From Monilinia fructicola (Eukaryota > Ascomycota > Leotiomycetes > Helotiales > Sclerotiniaceae), in assembly GCA_008692225.1 (NCBI GenBank), contig VICG01000005.1, positions 1,769,001-1,833,000 of the forward strand: a stretch of DNA of 64,000 bases, read 5' to 3'. Of this stretch, positions 23,907 to 37,908 are shown in pieces (the stretch's first letter is position 1; every line of letters begins with the position of its first letter). The notes beneath the pieces were generated by a model. It did no database searches and was not told the DNA's origin. It was given only the letters and a program-made list of their open reading frames with translations. Made by a program: the position numbers and the translations under genes.

Positions 23907-25780
23907 TACCGACATACTAGGTATACAAGTACTGTAGTTCTACTTAGTATACCTACCGAGATATCTTGGAGATGCCTAGGTACATCAGTGATGCAACGAC
24001 TAAAATCATTAATATATGGGTACAATGTGTATTTATTTACTTGTATACTTGTAGGTGGGTAGATATTTCTACTCCACCTTTGCGGGATTAGGTCACTGGG
24101 AGCATTGGATATCAGACAGATCCATATCATCATTGTTCATTGATGGATTTGATAAGATAGATTACTCGTACTGGAGCTAAGGTTACCTAATCCTTCCTTT
24201 GCTCTCTTCTCCGAATACAAGTAGAGCTCCGAGGTCCCTAGGTACCAGTACACGTACTACCAAGGTATTTAAAGTTTCCTAGGTAATACTAGAACTAGTT
24301 CTATAGTCAATTGATTTCTACCTCCGTACGTACCTATTACCTCCAGCTACCTAGGTCAGTCGACAATAGCCCTAGTGACCAATAAATATATGCTTACTAT
24401 TATAGTAGTATCTTAAACCTGCCCGGGAACCTGCCTACCATTCGTGGCATTACTCCGTAGATTCAAGTACCTACCTAGGTAGGTAGGTAGGTACCTAGGT
24501 ATCCATGGATACTCTATATGGAGTTGGTCGGTAGCCTTAGGTATCCATGTTCTACCGTACCTACCTAGGTAGGTAGTTTGGTACAGTATTAGTCATCCAT
24601 GGATCGTTGTGATCACAATGATCCATGGATTACCTAATAATCTCTCCAGCTTCGGAAACCTTCACCGCTTTAGTCGATCACTAGTATCGCGACGGATCTC
24701 ATCCAATCCCACGCCGTTGATAGGTCCTGTGAGGAAAAAGGAGATAGCTGGAGATAGCCCGAGATAGCAGAGGTAGGTAGCATGATAAGATACAGATAGA
24801 AAGATAAGGGTTTTTTTCTTTATGCATGGACTGGCCATAATATATCATCATTCCGACTAGGTAGAGTACTCCGTAGTCAATGACTTACTTATTCGTTACT
24901 GTAACCTGACAGCGGCATCTATCTGCTCATATCACATCATACATCACTCACGAGTCACTTCACCACCATATGCTCTACATGTCAACCTACTTTTAGTAAG
25001 AGTAAGGAGGCCATGAGAGAATCAATGAGAGAATCAATACGGAATTTCTTCAGAATCATAAACTTTTTTATTCCGCCCTCGAATCTTTTATCTTATCAGT
25101 CAAAGCTAGATCATATCCACAAACGCTGCCATCTGCGTGCTATATCAAATAATCAGTCTGGCACGCGTTGGGGAAAAGAGAAGCGACAATGCATGAACAT
25201 GCATGGCCAACACCAAGTTTTATTTTCGCTCTTGCATGAGCAGAAGGGGAAAGTTCTGGCAGGAAAGGATCCGGCTGCTTTCAAGTTTACTCCTAATACT
25301 CCGTTGAAATTCATGGCTTAAAACCTCCCTAGACCCCCAAGTGTGTGTGTGTGTGTGTGTGTGTGTTATCATTCATTAATGTCCCAGTCTAAAATTGACA
25401 TGGTCAATTGCAATAGCTGAAAGAGAGGGAATCGAAAACGTGAGTTATTATTTTGACATTAATTGTGGCGACGCGATCATCCATCCATGCGTCTACCTGA
25501 ATAATTTTTATTGCTGTAATGAGGATCCTGGATGTTAAAAGAAATGCAAGAAAGGAAGCGCATATTTTCGTGGTAGTACAATCCATCAAATAGAGGTGGA
25601 TACTGGAATGCCAGTAGAATTTTAACGTGAAGAGAGAATGCTAAACAAGTTTCCATTGGGGTAAAAAGTGCTGCATTAGGTTGTAGAGGAAAGATTTCGT
25701 TAGGTTGGTATCATCGACAAGAAGCAAAAAGAAAAACCACGCGCTAGTCTTGACATTCCATAATTCGCATGAGATCAAGG

Positions 25781-25811
<31 letters not shown>

Positions 25812-25817
25812 GCTGAA
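23907..25817. other. Intergenic with palindromes and (GT)13
   Basis: No convincing gene. It contains dense ACCTACCTAGGTAGGT copies (24469-24502, 24559-24575), TACTCCGTA copies (24451, 24867) and a (GT)13 microsatellite at 25341-25366. A 102-codon plus-strand frame at 25013-25321 begins with ATG but I recognise nothing in it. A (GATGAT) run lies at about 25781-25806, just beyond the areB stop. Confidence 0.55.
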
Positions 25818-27805
25818 CTATGAAGTGACTGATTGTGGAGTTGACGATTCGCTATCCCCAACCATATCTGCGACACGCATTTTCTTAGCGCGGGGTGCCC
25901 CGTCACGCAATTCGTTGAGTTCACGTTCAACATCATCCAAGCGACGCTTTAATTGATTTTCTCGACGTTGAGATTCCTCAAGTCTATTCAAGAGATTGTG
26001 TTCTGATTCTCGAAGCATCTCTTCTCCTCGACGCGCATTGGTTTCATCTTGTTCGAGTTGGGTAACTCGGCCACGGAAGAGTTCATTTATAACCTCAAGC
26101 TCACTAACACGAGTCTTCAAAGATGAATTCTGAGCGATGAGCTGTTCATATGTCTGGGGTACTTCGAGACCATGTGGGCCATTCATAGAAGGGGACGTGG
26201 ATCGTATATCGCCAGGAGAAGGTTGTCGAATATGCATCGGTGGAAGAGATGGCGAATGATTGTAATGATGTTCTTCTAATCCATGCCCGTTGAATGGGGG
26301 CAGATGATTACCATACATCGAAGGAGTCGCAGTTCTAGAGATAGGAGAGTTCGATCCATCAGAATGGCCATTGGCAGATTTTCCTGATGTTCTTCTATGT
26401 CCGAGAGAACCGGGTGGTGGTGTGCCAGCTTGCGATCGCGCTTGGTCGAGGCCATTGGCTTCATAAAGAGTCTGCGACAAAACGCGTCAACAATCATGCC
26501 ATTTCGTCAACGTCAATCACCAAGAATTAAATACCTTTTTCTTTGCACTTTGTGCAGTACCAGAACTCTTCACGCGATTTCGACTCTTGATAACATCTGT
26601 CTTGAGGCTTATCGGCCGAGGTCTCCCATGCAGCTTCAAAAACAGTCCACAAGCATTGCATAATACTGATCCGATCTCATCTCTTCGCCATAAAGGAGTT
26701 GTAGAAGTCTGACAGTTCTGACAAGTAGGCTGTTGAGTTTCACGATCATTGTTAGCCATTGTAGCCATTACTGCGGTATTGCTTTGGGATAATATGAGAT
26801 TTGCAAAATCGCTATCGTTATCGGAGATTGGAAAGGAACGAAAATTCTCCCAGATTGTTGCTCTGCTGATATCGCTTGGGCTTTGGGGCTTGTATTGATT
26901 TGATTGATTAAAGTCAAAGTGGGAGGGATACAAGCGGAAATGAATCGGAAAATGCCACTACGGTTGATCAAAAAGACTAATGACGATCGATAACAGCCCG
27001 ATAAGGAACAGGTGACCGTATTAATCAAAGTATCCGGACTTCGGGAACAACTCATTCCAAAGATAGGAGAGGAGAGGAGATCGATTGAATGATGATCGAT
27101 TAATAATAATAAGAGAGGGAAGAACATGGAAATATAAGAGGGGAAATACTATAGATGCCCAGGTGATAGATGATCCAAGTAGAATTTGAAATGAATAAAT
27201 AAATAAATATAAATAGATATATAGAAGAGGGAATTGACAGTGCAATCAATCTGGTATATAAACAAGATACATTATGACGAAAGGGAAGAGCGAACATATA
27301 TATACATACTGGTGAATTACTTTGACCTCCTCCAGAAGTAGCAGATGGTGATGATGTCGCATACCCCATATTTGGTCCAACGTTGAATGCCCTACAGTAT
27401 GATATTCTGGATTAGCCTTTGATTTCATGCATTATGCTGTACTTCAGGGTTCAAATATATATATATATAATATATATATATTATATATATTATAAGAAAA
27501 TAAACTTCTCGGCTTCTTGAATGTTCCAAAAAGCTCAAGGTCACTTTGAAACTTCTACATCATCCGAGACAATTGTATTATCAAATCATATTTTCCTCCA
27601 CATTCCAAACGTACCTCAGTTGTGGCGAACTTGTACCTGAAGCGATCGAAGCAAGTGCCGATAGACCAGGTAGTTGAGGTAGAGATGCGCTATGGTGTAA
27701 GGAGTTCACAGTTGAGGTCGAGGATGGTCGAGAGATAGGATCCATGGGTGGCATGATTGGCATAATTGGCAACGATTGCCTGCCATCACTCATCGAGGGC
27801 GACAT
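25818..27805 (-). CDS. areB: GATA transcription factor, AreB/ASD-4-like (nitrogen repressor type)
   Basis: Model on the minus strand: exons 27805-27615, 27391-27310, 26957-26535 and 26471-25818, about 449 residues. The single GATA finger is C-x2-C-x17-C-x2-C type ([15 protein letters not shown] ... [16 protein letters not shown]) followed by the basic SRNRVK tail. The C-terminal third has a long heptad coiled coil (about residues 320-420). Finger plus C-terminal leucine zipper is the hallmark of fungal AreB/NreB/ASD-4 and yeast Dal80-type factors, which oppose AreA on nitrogen genes. The third intron (26958-27309, 352 bp) is unusually long and AT-rich; its acceptor is chosen by phase and is the least certain splice. 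The open frame continues 5' of the ATG at 27805 for about 65 codons with coding character but no ATG. Confidence 0.85.
27450..27494. repeat. (AT)n tract in areB intron 1
   Basis: Alternating AT with short slips inside the intron between 27392 and 27614. Confidence 0.9.
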
Positions 27806-29918
27806 ACGGAAAGGTGGCAGATCTCGACTTTGGTCTCCCGAGGAGGGCCGAAGATGATCGATGGGCGATGCCCGGTAAATGGGTGCGAGTGTAGAAGCCG
27901 TGGTTGCGGTTGAGGGGGGGTTGTTATTAAATCGCGCGTCCGAAGTAGAACGCGAGGTATATGATGGTATTAAGGGTGGAAGCGGTTGTTCCTTGGATAT
28001 TATGTATCTTCAATGTCTATGTCGGAATAGCACAAATCTTTCGAAGTCTAATCGGGAAGTAGGGCGAGTATGCTGACACTGGTAACTGGATCTGAAATTA
28101 TGATTCGAAAATTGCAGGTAGTGGAAGAAGCATGAGACTTTTCGGTTCGCTCAAACGAAATGACTGAATGAAATGCGAACTTTGGAAAGGATTGATTGAA
28201 TCTTTTTGGGTATATAACGACGATGAACGAAGAGACAGTACGTAGATAATGTTACAATACAAGGGAAGTTATAGCATCAAATAAGGGTTGCAAAGATTAA
28301 GAAGGAAATGCGAAGTTCTTGAGAGGAAAGGAATTGCAGCTGGATCCTAGCTACCCCTTATCCATTCGCGCTACCTTGCAATCAAAACGATCTATAAAAA
28401 GGATACTCCCGGACGCAAGGTACCTGATAGACAAGCTCCAAAAATGTATAATTTTTACTTCGAGGAATGAGTTACCTAGTATCTACCTACGTATCACTTA
28501 CTTTGAAGTCAAAGAATGCATTTGAAATTGGGAGGTAAAATATGAAGGTTTTTTGTATTGTTACGATCGAATTACTTTGACTTTTCTACCATTTTTCTAC
28601 TACAACTTCTTTCTAGTCAGTACTTTCTTCTGTCGATTAATGAATGCGAGATCGGCTTATCTACATAGTATTTACTAGGTAGGAGTCAAGCTCCTAAAGA
28701 GTTACGAGGTTTCAAGATCGTTAGATTGATAAAATGCTGTCTTCTAGAAGCAATAGAAGGAACGAAAATGATTTGTTTTGAGTCGAAACAATCATAATTT
28801 GGAGCACCTCAGCGTATCCTACAGTACGTATTTCCCGTCTGGGACAAGCATAACCTTCTTTCAATCATCTCCACTAGGCCAAGCCCTGATTATCACATTT
28901 CATATTATTAGTTCCTTGGATTTAGTTCGCCTGGTTCGATCAAGCTATCACCTAGGGACGATATGATATGTAATGATATGTATCCGGGCGGAAGATATGA
29001 GGAGATGATCCACGCTTTGGCGCTAAGGCGGCACAAGGATTTGAAAGTTCCTGACGACCTGAGATAATTGAGTGGATCAGGTTAATCGGCAGTCGATAAA
29101 CAATCTCAATACTTTACAGTAAGTACATGGGAATTAGCAAGGCTGGCCATTCAGAACCCTTGAAGGGAGCCACCAAAAACATATTTAGTTTACCCCTGAT
29201 ATCGAAATTTAAGATTACGGTCGTTTTGGTGGGTTAGAAGGAAGCTTGAGGAAGGAAAGGATGGAAACAAAAGGTGTCAGGAGCCAATCGAAAACAATGG
29301 ATTAGTCTTTTCCCTATCCTATCTTGATCGTTGTGTGCATATACTCTATAGATAGAAGTGCAATATGTGCGTGTACCGATTTGTACTGTGCTATCTTTAT
29401 ACAAAAGGTGTGAGATGTGAGATGCGCATCTCACATAACCGATAAGCTAATCAGCGTATTTTGATCAATGATACGCATGAATGCTAAACGGACTGACATG
29501 AACGGCTACGGGTATACCAGGGATCCTACATAAGAGGGGTCTTCAGCTCATAAAAAGAAGGACGAGTTACACAGAGTACGGGTACGAGGTACAGTAGAAA
29601 ACGTTTACAGTACGAATGACGAATTCGATACGATTCGATAACTTTAATCCTAATCTCAATCTATCAATCAATTTTCGGCCTGGTTTCAGGGGTAGATAAC
29701 CTTCCTACCGAGGATCTGGCTCGTGATGATCTATCACGTGATTATTGCTATAGCTGGAGTTATCGATGGCCCTAGAGAAGGCTAGAAAGCTAGTTATTAC
29801 GGCAACCTAGATCAAATGTGCAATCTCAAAAATATTCTGCCCATGAACTTTTTTTTTCGATAGCCATATATTGATCCTGAAGCTTCACCAAACACCCTCA
29901 GCATCAACAACCTTCACG
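27806..29918. other. Divergent intergenic region areB/KRR1
   Basis: About 2.1 kb between divergent genes. On the minus strand 27806 to about 28005 may be areB leader or extra coding sequence; a short upstream ORF (11 codons) begins at 28131, and a TATATAA box lies at about 28212. The remainder, about 28230-29900, shows no gene. A CATCACGTGATT-like stretch (about 29730) includes a CACGTG E-box. Confidence 0.55.
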
Positions 29919-31042
<1,124 letters not shown>

Positions 31043-32220
31043 AAATAATTTATCATGCAGTTTCAAGGATTGTAATATCAAGGCGCAATCGGGGCGTTCG
31101 TGGGAAATATACAACATACAGTTTTGTATGTGGTGAACGGGATGATCCCGTCAAATAGGTTTTGTAAACTCGTGCCAATTCAAGTATTTTCTACACGCTC
31201 GCTTCCAAGGGAGTCCCCCTTGATAAACTTGCAGTCTCGGTACCAATTACCGAATGAACAATGGAGAAATTTTTGGCACAGGAACTCCGTGAGCAATATA
31301 TAAACATGGATATATACAAGTTAATTGGTAGGTAGGTCATTAGTTGGGTAGGTGCATCTGCTGACAAAGGCCACATTCCTCTAGGTTCAGTAGATGCCCA
31401 AGACCAAAAAATAACCTTAATACTTTTTCCTACCTTGTAACGATAACACGACCTTTCAACTCACATCTTCAAACGCACATGTAAAAACTATTGGATATCT
31501 TCTATCCTAGTCCATGTAGATCCATCTCTGACCTGCATACATGCGGAGAAGACGGCAGTTGCCAGTTTTTCTTCGTTCCTACTACTTCCTAGCATACAAT
31601 AAGCAACAATACTTTTTAAATCTCATTTATATTATCTAGCGATACTCGGGATTTGGCAACAATTTGGGAAGGTGGTTACTTTCGTGGCTATCGTCCTTAA
31701 AGAAGATTTTGTGTCTAGAACAATCAGATTGTGTCCTGGCGAGTGCTTGGCGTTCCACTCATGAGCATCGTTCTGAACTAACTCTTGGAATCCTTGCCTG
31801 TGCATGTATTTGAAGATGGAGAAGAACCTTGGCGGACAACGGCCGTCCCCGATCTAAGTTATCAGTGGGTTTGGGTATGCAAGTCAAGATTGTTTCGTAT
31901 CTTTGATATGTTATTCGAGGGCGGTATGGAAGATCTTGAGGGCTGGGTGGACAATACATGGATAGAGAAGGCAAAGTTGATATGACCTGCCTCATTCATT
32001 ATCACCGTCACAGATTGGAGGAACCATGTGGATAGCTTCACACTGGGACGTCACCATTCATTCCGAGGCCCCTCTGGAGTGGCAGTCAGGGTGAGGCGTT
32101 ACTTGAGGTATAAAAGAGCCATGTATTCCCAAGCTTTTTATCAGCCGGCCTTTTATTCCAACATTAAATCAATTCTCTCACGGCATTTCTCTTTGTCTCC
32201 CTTGATATCCATACCCCATC
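31043..32220. other. Intergenic, promoter of S1 nuclease
   Basis: No firm gene. The open frame 31785-31985 (+) encodes about 66 Trp/Glu-rich residues with coding-like composition but no ATG, so it may be a gene remnant. The nuclease promoter with its TATA box occupies the last 150 bases. Confidence 0.5.
32109..32116 (+). promoter_or_regulatory. TATA box of S1 nuclease gene
   Basis: TATAAAAG, 105 bases upstream of the ATG at 32221. Spacing suits a TSS near 32140 and a short leader. Strong TATA boxes are common on regulated secreted-enzyme genes. Confidence 0.6.
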
Positions 32221-33682
32221 ATGAAGGCTCAAACTTGTGCAGTGCTTCTCCTCTCCTCATGGGTTCCAACTACATATGCCTGGGGTACTCTGGGACATTA
32301 TACTGTTGCATATGTTGCCACTAACTTCGGTGTGTTACGATCTTGCCGTGATACATAGCACATATATCTCTAACATTCGGCTTCCATAGTTTCTACTGCT
32401 ACCAAATCCTATTTCCAAGAAATTTTGGGCAACACCAGCACAGACTACCTGGCATCAGTAGCTACCTGGGTTGGTTACCTAATAGCAGATATGGTGAACT
32501 TACGAACCTAATTTCACTATAGTCCGATTCGTACCGCTACACCACTGCTGGTGCTTTCTCTGCACCTTTTCATTATATTGATGCTCAAGATAACCCACCT
32601 TCCTGTGAGTTTGAGGATCTTGTGACTTCAATCCTTCTAGCAAACTAGCAGTGAAAATGCCCATTTGCTCACACAAACCCCCTGATACGCGAAGCGATGC
32701 TAATCTCATAACCATCCAGCCTGCGGTGTGGAATACTCCAGAGATTGCGGCTCATCAGGATGTGTCGTCAGCGCTATCAAAAACTACGTGAGCTGCTACG
32801 ACGAGCTATCACTCACTACCAGTACTAAGAAATCATAGACAACAATTTTGCAAAAGGGTACTGCAAGTGCTGCCAACTTAAATATTGCAGCCAAGGTAAG
32901 CATCAATCCCACGTCCAAAAGCAATTACTGATGCTCACCAGATGATCATCCACGTATGTCTCAATTCCCTCTCCCAACTCTGGAATCCATCATGTCTCCA
33001 TTCCCCCTTTTCCACATGCCATTCCCAAGGCGCATGGGTCACCCACACCAAACAGATACTTCGCAACCTCTTCCTCCCCTCATGGTCTCAAAAGCGACTT
33101 CAATCTAATCGTCTCACCCCTCCTACTAGTTCATCGGCGATATACACCAACCCCTGCACGACGAGAACCTTGACGTGGGTGGAAACACCATCTCGGTAAC
33201 CTACGCCGGCAAAACCACAAACTTGCACGCCGTCTGGGATACCTCCATCCCTGAACAGTTCGTGGGGCGGCTATTCACTCGCAGATGCCAAATCATGGGC
33301 CGCTACTCTTACTACCGCCATCAAAACCGGCACCTATTCTTCGCTCAAAGCAGGATGGACGGAAGACATTGATATCGACGATCCCGTTACAAGTTCGTTG
33401 ACATGGGCTAGTGATACCAATGCATATGTTTGCAGCACGGTTTTGAAGGACGGGGTTGCGGCGCTGGAGACGGGTGACTTGTCCACGAATGGATATTATA
33501 CCGCCGCGATCCCGGTGGTGAAGCTACAGATTGCGAAGGCAGGATACAGGTCAGTTAAGCTTTCCCGTGTCCCTCATCATTGCAGTCTTGCATCGAGAAG
33601 CGAGGCGGTGACTAACTAATGGGATTCAATAGACTTGCCGCCTGGTTAGATTTTGATCGCTACCGGCACCACCAATCTCTAA
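32221..33682 (+). CDS. Secreted S1/P1-type nuclease, two frameshifts
   Basis: Eight exons: 32221-32329, 32390-32469, 32523-32604, 32720-32787, 32839-32895, 32942-32953, 33130-33549 and 33633-33682. A signal peptide (residues 1-20, ending TTYA) is followed by Trp21, the mature N-terminal zinc ligand, and H26 in WGTLGH. Other trinuclear-zinc ligands fit: Asp of W-S-D-S-Y, His of PFHYID, IHFIGDIHQPLH, and NLHAVWD. The enzyme is a single-strand-specific nuclease/3'-nucleotidase used in phosphate and nucleotide scavenging. Exon 6 is only 12 bases (MIIH). Extra bases in GGGG (33264-33267) and TTTT (33651-33654) break the frame; either side reads perfectly as the family (GGYSLADAKSWAA; LDLIATGTTNL, stop at 33682). 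Not a toxin family. Confidence 0.9.
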
Positions 33683-33972
33683 ATCAGGAGCTGGATACCG
33701 GGATCTGGACGGCGAACGAGAAGGGAAAAGGGGAAAGGGAAATTAAGAAATCCGAAAATCTTAGACTTGTATCAAAAATGCCACCTCCACATTTCCTACA
33801 TATCAAAGTGGACTCTACTGTACTCACGGTAAGATTACGATATCACCCAACACGCTAAGCCCACGCCCTCAATAGATATTTTGTAAAACATGAAATTACA
33901 TCCGAATCACCCAGATAGATCCCAAAATAGCAATCGATCCCCTCTCATCTCTCGCTCTCATCCCCATCATCC

Positions 33973-34010
<38 letters not shown>

Positions 34011-34616
34011 TAAGATCTTGAAAATACCATCACAGATACCCATAGACATGCCTACATACATACATACATACATACAAGCACCCACCTCCCACAAAACCCC
34101 AACCAACAACAACAACAACAACAACAACAACAAACCCAACAAAACCCACGTTGCATCGCCCCTCGAAAGTTTTCACATGCACATATCCAAAGGGCATCGC
34201 AAATATAGAACGCAAGTACGCGTGCAACATCGCATCTCGACCTTCCAAATCAAGCTTCACAAACCCCGAATCCCTCTGTGACGTAATATGTAAGATCATG
34301 AGCGAGGCGAGATGTGTGGGCTTTGGGTAGGTGGGTGTGTGGTGTGGAGGAGTTGGGGTGTTATTACTATGGGTGATGGATCACAGGGGCGGCTGGTATA
34401 ATCTTCTGCAGATGTGCGACGAAAGTTATGGGATGCTTGATGTTGTGGTTTGATGTCATCAAGAGGAAGGCAATTTCTCTTTCGTTTGGTGGATTATGGA
34501 TGGATGGAAAGCATATTTAATTAAAGCATGCGACATGACGAATAAACACTAGAAAACACGTAATGTACTGATTCACCCGCTCGTTGTCATCCCCGATCTC
34601 TCCCGGTCCCATCCAT
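33683..34616. other. Intergenic with trinucleotide arrays
   Basis: Between convergent genes. It carries (ATC)n at about 33975-34010, (ACAT)n at about 34051-34075 and (AAC)n at about 34107-34134. Open frames here come from the repeats. Confidence 0.7.
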
Positions 34617-37600
34617 TTATACATAATCCTCCTGCCACTCATCCTCCACTTCAATCTTGACCTCCTTCTTTACATCTTCCTCCCCTACGCCCAACTTCCG
34701 ACCCATTCCATGTTCAGTGGTAAACCTCCTTTCCACCAACTTCATATGAGTAACCCTCCTCGCTCGCTTCCTTCTCTGTCTTCTCAATCGCCTCGTTCCT
34801 CTGCTGCTGCATCTTTGCCCACCGTTGAAGTGGCTTCTGCAGCATCTTTTCCCTTTTTGTGTTGAGATCCTCCAAGTCCATGACCATGTCGGCCAAATTT
34901 CTACCCTTGATCAATCTCGCCCGGTCATGTTTCCTGAAATGCTGTCCTGCGATTGTACCCGGTGCATTGCGGATACGTTGAAGTGCGAGCGCGCTCTTCG
35001 AAATATCCGTGACTTTGTTTAGGACTGATCCAGCGTGCCACTCTACTTTCGTCGTGTAATCCTGCTGGCGTTCTTTCATTGGGTCACGTTGAACTTCTCT
35101 GAGTTTATTATCGATAATGGTATTGTGCATTTGTATCTTGAGAATGCGTTCTTTGCGGCCAATCTGAATTGGTTCTTTTGTGAATTGCTGTGCGCGATGC
35201 CCGCAGAACAAGACGTGTCCAATCAACTGTTGAAATCTGTTGACTCAGGGGACCAGGTTTTAGGATTTCGTTTGTGTTGACCCAGAGATCGAGTTCGGTG
35301 TCGGACGGAAAATTGCCAGCAATGAAGAGGGAGCTTTTGAGAGCGTCGAGGGAACTGTGTCGGAGGACCGCGCTGAAGTAATAAGTTTCTGTGCCTGTGC
35401 GGTCAGTTCTGCCAATAGGAGGTTTTGGTCGACCGGCTATGCCGACTTTGACGTTCTTCTCTTCTTCTCTAAAACGATTAACGCGAGCGATCAGACCAGA
35501 TATGGATCCCCATTGCGGAATTCCTTTATGTCGACACCAGGATCTTAAATCATCCTCTGACCATTGGACTGGGTCTGGGGCTAGGGCGTGTAGAGGGTCT
35601 AGTTGTTGGTTGTGAATCGCCTGAGCTACATCCGAGTTCTGCAATTCGTCGAAGCTCTCCTTAACGATCCTTGCAAAATATTTTTTTGCACGTCTCTCTC
35701 TTGCCAGAAACACTTTGATCATTTGCTGTACCAAGTAGCTGCTTAGCCATATGTTCAATATCTTCATCCAAAAGAAAATCTATCAGGTTCAAGATGAACC
35801 GTGCTACAAGTATCGACTCGGAATGTTTACCCTCCGTATAAATTTCTTTCCAGATATTCTCTAGGAGATGATACTGTATTTTCCGTATAAGTTTATACCC
35901 AGTATCAGTGCCGTTGTCAAGCTTTGCTTGTTGTGCTGCGGCGGTATTGGGTAATACTGGCATGGAAAGCCCGTGTTCCGAGCAATAATACCATGCTTGA
36001 ATCCTTGTCCAATGGCCAATCTCATTTGCCGATGCTTGAGAAAGTTTTTGGACAACTCTTTCATGAACTGTAGCATTCTCATTTACCTTGTCTGCTTCGA
36101 CGATCGTTCTCAAGCGCTTGCTTGGCCCGTGAAGATATAAGAAATCGCTCGAGATTCCACGCTTTCCGCGTCTTAGATCTGGCCCTGCAAACATCTTGGA
36201 GGCTTCTGCTTCTGCTTCGGCGGCTATCTCTCTTTTCTTACCTCCTTTTGAGCCTGTTTCACTAATTTATTTGGGGGAGTAATTTTAGTCGACCTAGGTT
36301 GGAAATCAGTTGTCGGGCGAAAGCGAACTTCGATTTGCGTCACAACTTCAGCGTCATCATCTTCAATGATTCCTATATCCTCATCAAGCATTCCATCGTC
36401 GTGCGTCTCGACACTATAAGCAATCATTGTTCTACTATCGTGCCCTGGGATGACATGACCCTCTTCACGAGGGGTTTGTTCTCTTGTGATTTGTTCGATC
36501 TCATCATCATAATCATCCTCATTATCATGCAGTGCAAACGAAAAGGCTTGTCCTTCAAGTTTCATTTGAGAGACAACTTGACTCTTCGTAACTCCTTCGA
36601 CAGGCTGGCCCGAAGAGAACTCCTTAAGCCTGTAGTAACCCTTCCATCTGGGACGTTTCGCAGCTGGCTCCACCCACCAATTGGCCTTCACAGCTACAGC
36701 AGCCCCCAGCTTGTCATGATTATGCACCGTTAATCTCATTCTAAGGAAAGCAGCAAGTCGATGAAGGGGAACACCACGTCGATTCGTTTCCCACCAACTC
36801 TGCCGAAATAAGGTTGACAGATACTCGACGGGAATCGCATAGAGCTTATCAAATAATGGCCGTTTGTGTCTTTTCTCTTTTACACCATTGTATTCAAATA
36901 TCTTATCGATCTGATGGAGCGGCTCCCAATACAATGACCATCCTAGGCTACCAAATTGGGCATCTTTGTCAAGCGACTCGCAAAACTGAGGATGAAACCC
37001 CTTGAAAATCCAGCAAACCAAGGATCTTCCTAGTTCGCAATCGGAATCGTTGCCAACGAAAGGCTCCTCACCAGATGTACCAGGATTGAATGACCGATAG
37101 TCTTGATGGAATATTGCATGCCCAATTTCATGAACCATAGTGATTGCCGCCATAAACTGTGCTTTGAGGCGAATTTCAGAATTAATCGAGTGAGTGCGCA
37201 TTGGGACCAGAAGTAAATCCATGATTGCAATCACAAGCGGGCGTCGCCCCTGGCCTGCTTGGGCAGCTTCCAAATCAGATTCAACAATGTCATGCTCCTC
37301 GATGTGGTGGAAATCTGCTTCTCCGCGGTCTACTAGTCTTGTGATACCATTCCAATGATAAATTGCATGCATTCTTTCATCCAATCTCCACTTGATGCAT
37401 TTTGCAATTGCGTCAAGCTCCAATGCTGCTGCCCGAAGATCGTTAAGCGATCTTCGCTTTGCTAATGGAATTTCTCGTGGACAAACAAGGTGGCTGTGTT
37501 CGGCGTGTGATACATCTTGCGGCGTACCGAAGATGTTGCTGGTCGGCAGGAAGCTCGCGATATATGGCATCCCGACCTCCAACAGCCGCGTCGCAAGTCG

Positions 37601-37850
37601 CATGCTTGGGTATAAAAGCAGGTAGTCCTCTTCACAAACTTCCCATCTATCACGTTTGAAAAATGGATGGACTGGACCAGTTAAATTTGGAGGTTGTGTT
37701 TGAACACTCACTGCATTCATTAGTTTAGTTGACAATACGATGATCAAAGGGAAACTTACACATAGCACCTCCAATTGCTAGAGTGGTAGGGTCCCATGGC
37801 TTCGACACAAAATCCGCCGCAACGGGGAGTACATCTGCAGCCTCGCTCAT
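34617..37850 (-). CDS. Unknown large protein with HEXXH motif and C-terminal coiled coil (frameshifted)
   Basis: Exon 1 is 37850-37760 (starts MSEAADVLPVAADF). The intron 37711-37759 has a GTAAGT donor and a CAG acceptor. Exon 2 runs from 37710 through several frames to a stop at 34617-34619, roughly 1,060 residues. The N-terminal half has MVHEIGHAIFH at about residues 222-232, a gluzincin-like HExxH. CELGR about 30 residues later could supply the third ligand. The middle is helical with an acidic stretch and a 'KGGKKREIAAEAEAEASK' basic patch. The C-terminal third is a charged coiled coil ending EDEWQEDYV. Frame changes: -1 at 36266-36268, +1 at 35731-35737, +1 at 35242-35247, +1 at 34737-34743. 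Each flank continues sensibly. I do not recognise the family; metallopeptidase is an inference from one motif. It could be two genes if a stop is real. Confidence 0.65.
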
Positions 37851-37865
37851 TGTGTCGCAGTAAGA

Positions 37866-37870
37866 ATATA

Positions 37871-37906
<36 letters not shown>

Positions 37907-37908
37907 GG
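37866..37908. repeat. (AT)n-(AG)n compound microsatellite
   Basis: About nine AT units run into about twelve AG units, just upstream of the HEXXH gene start, in its promoter. Confidence 0.9.
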
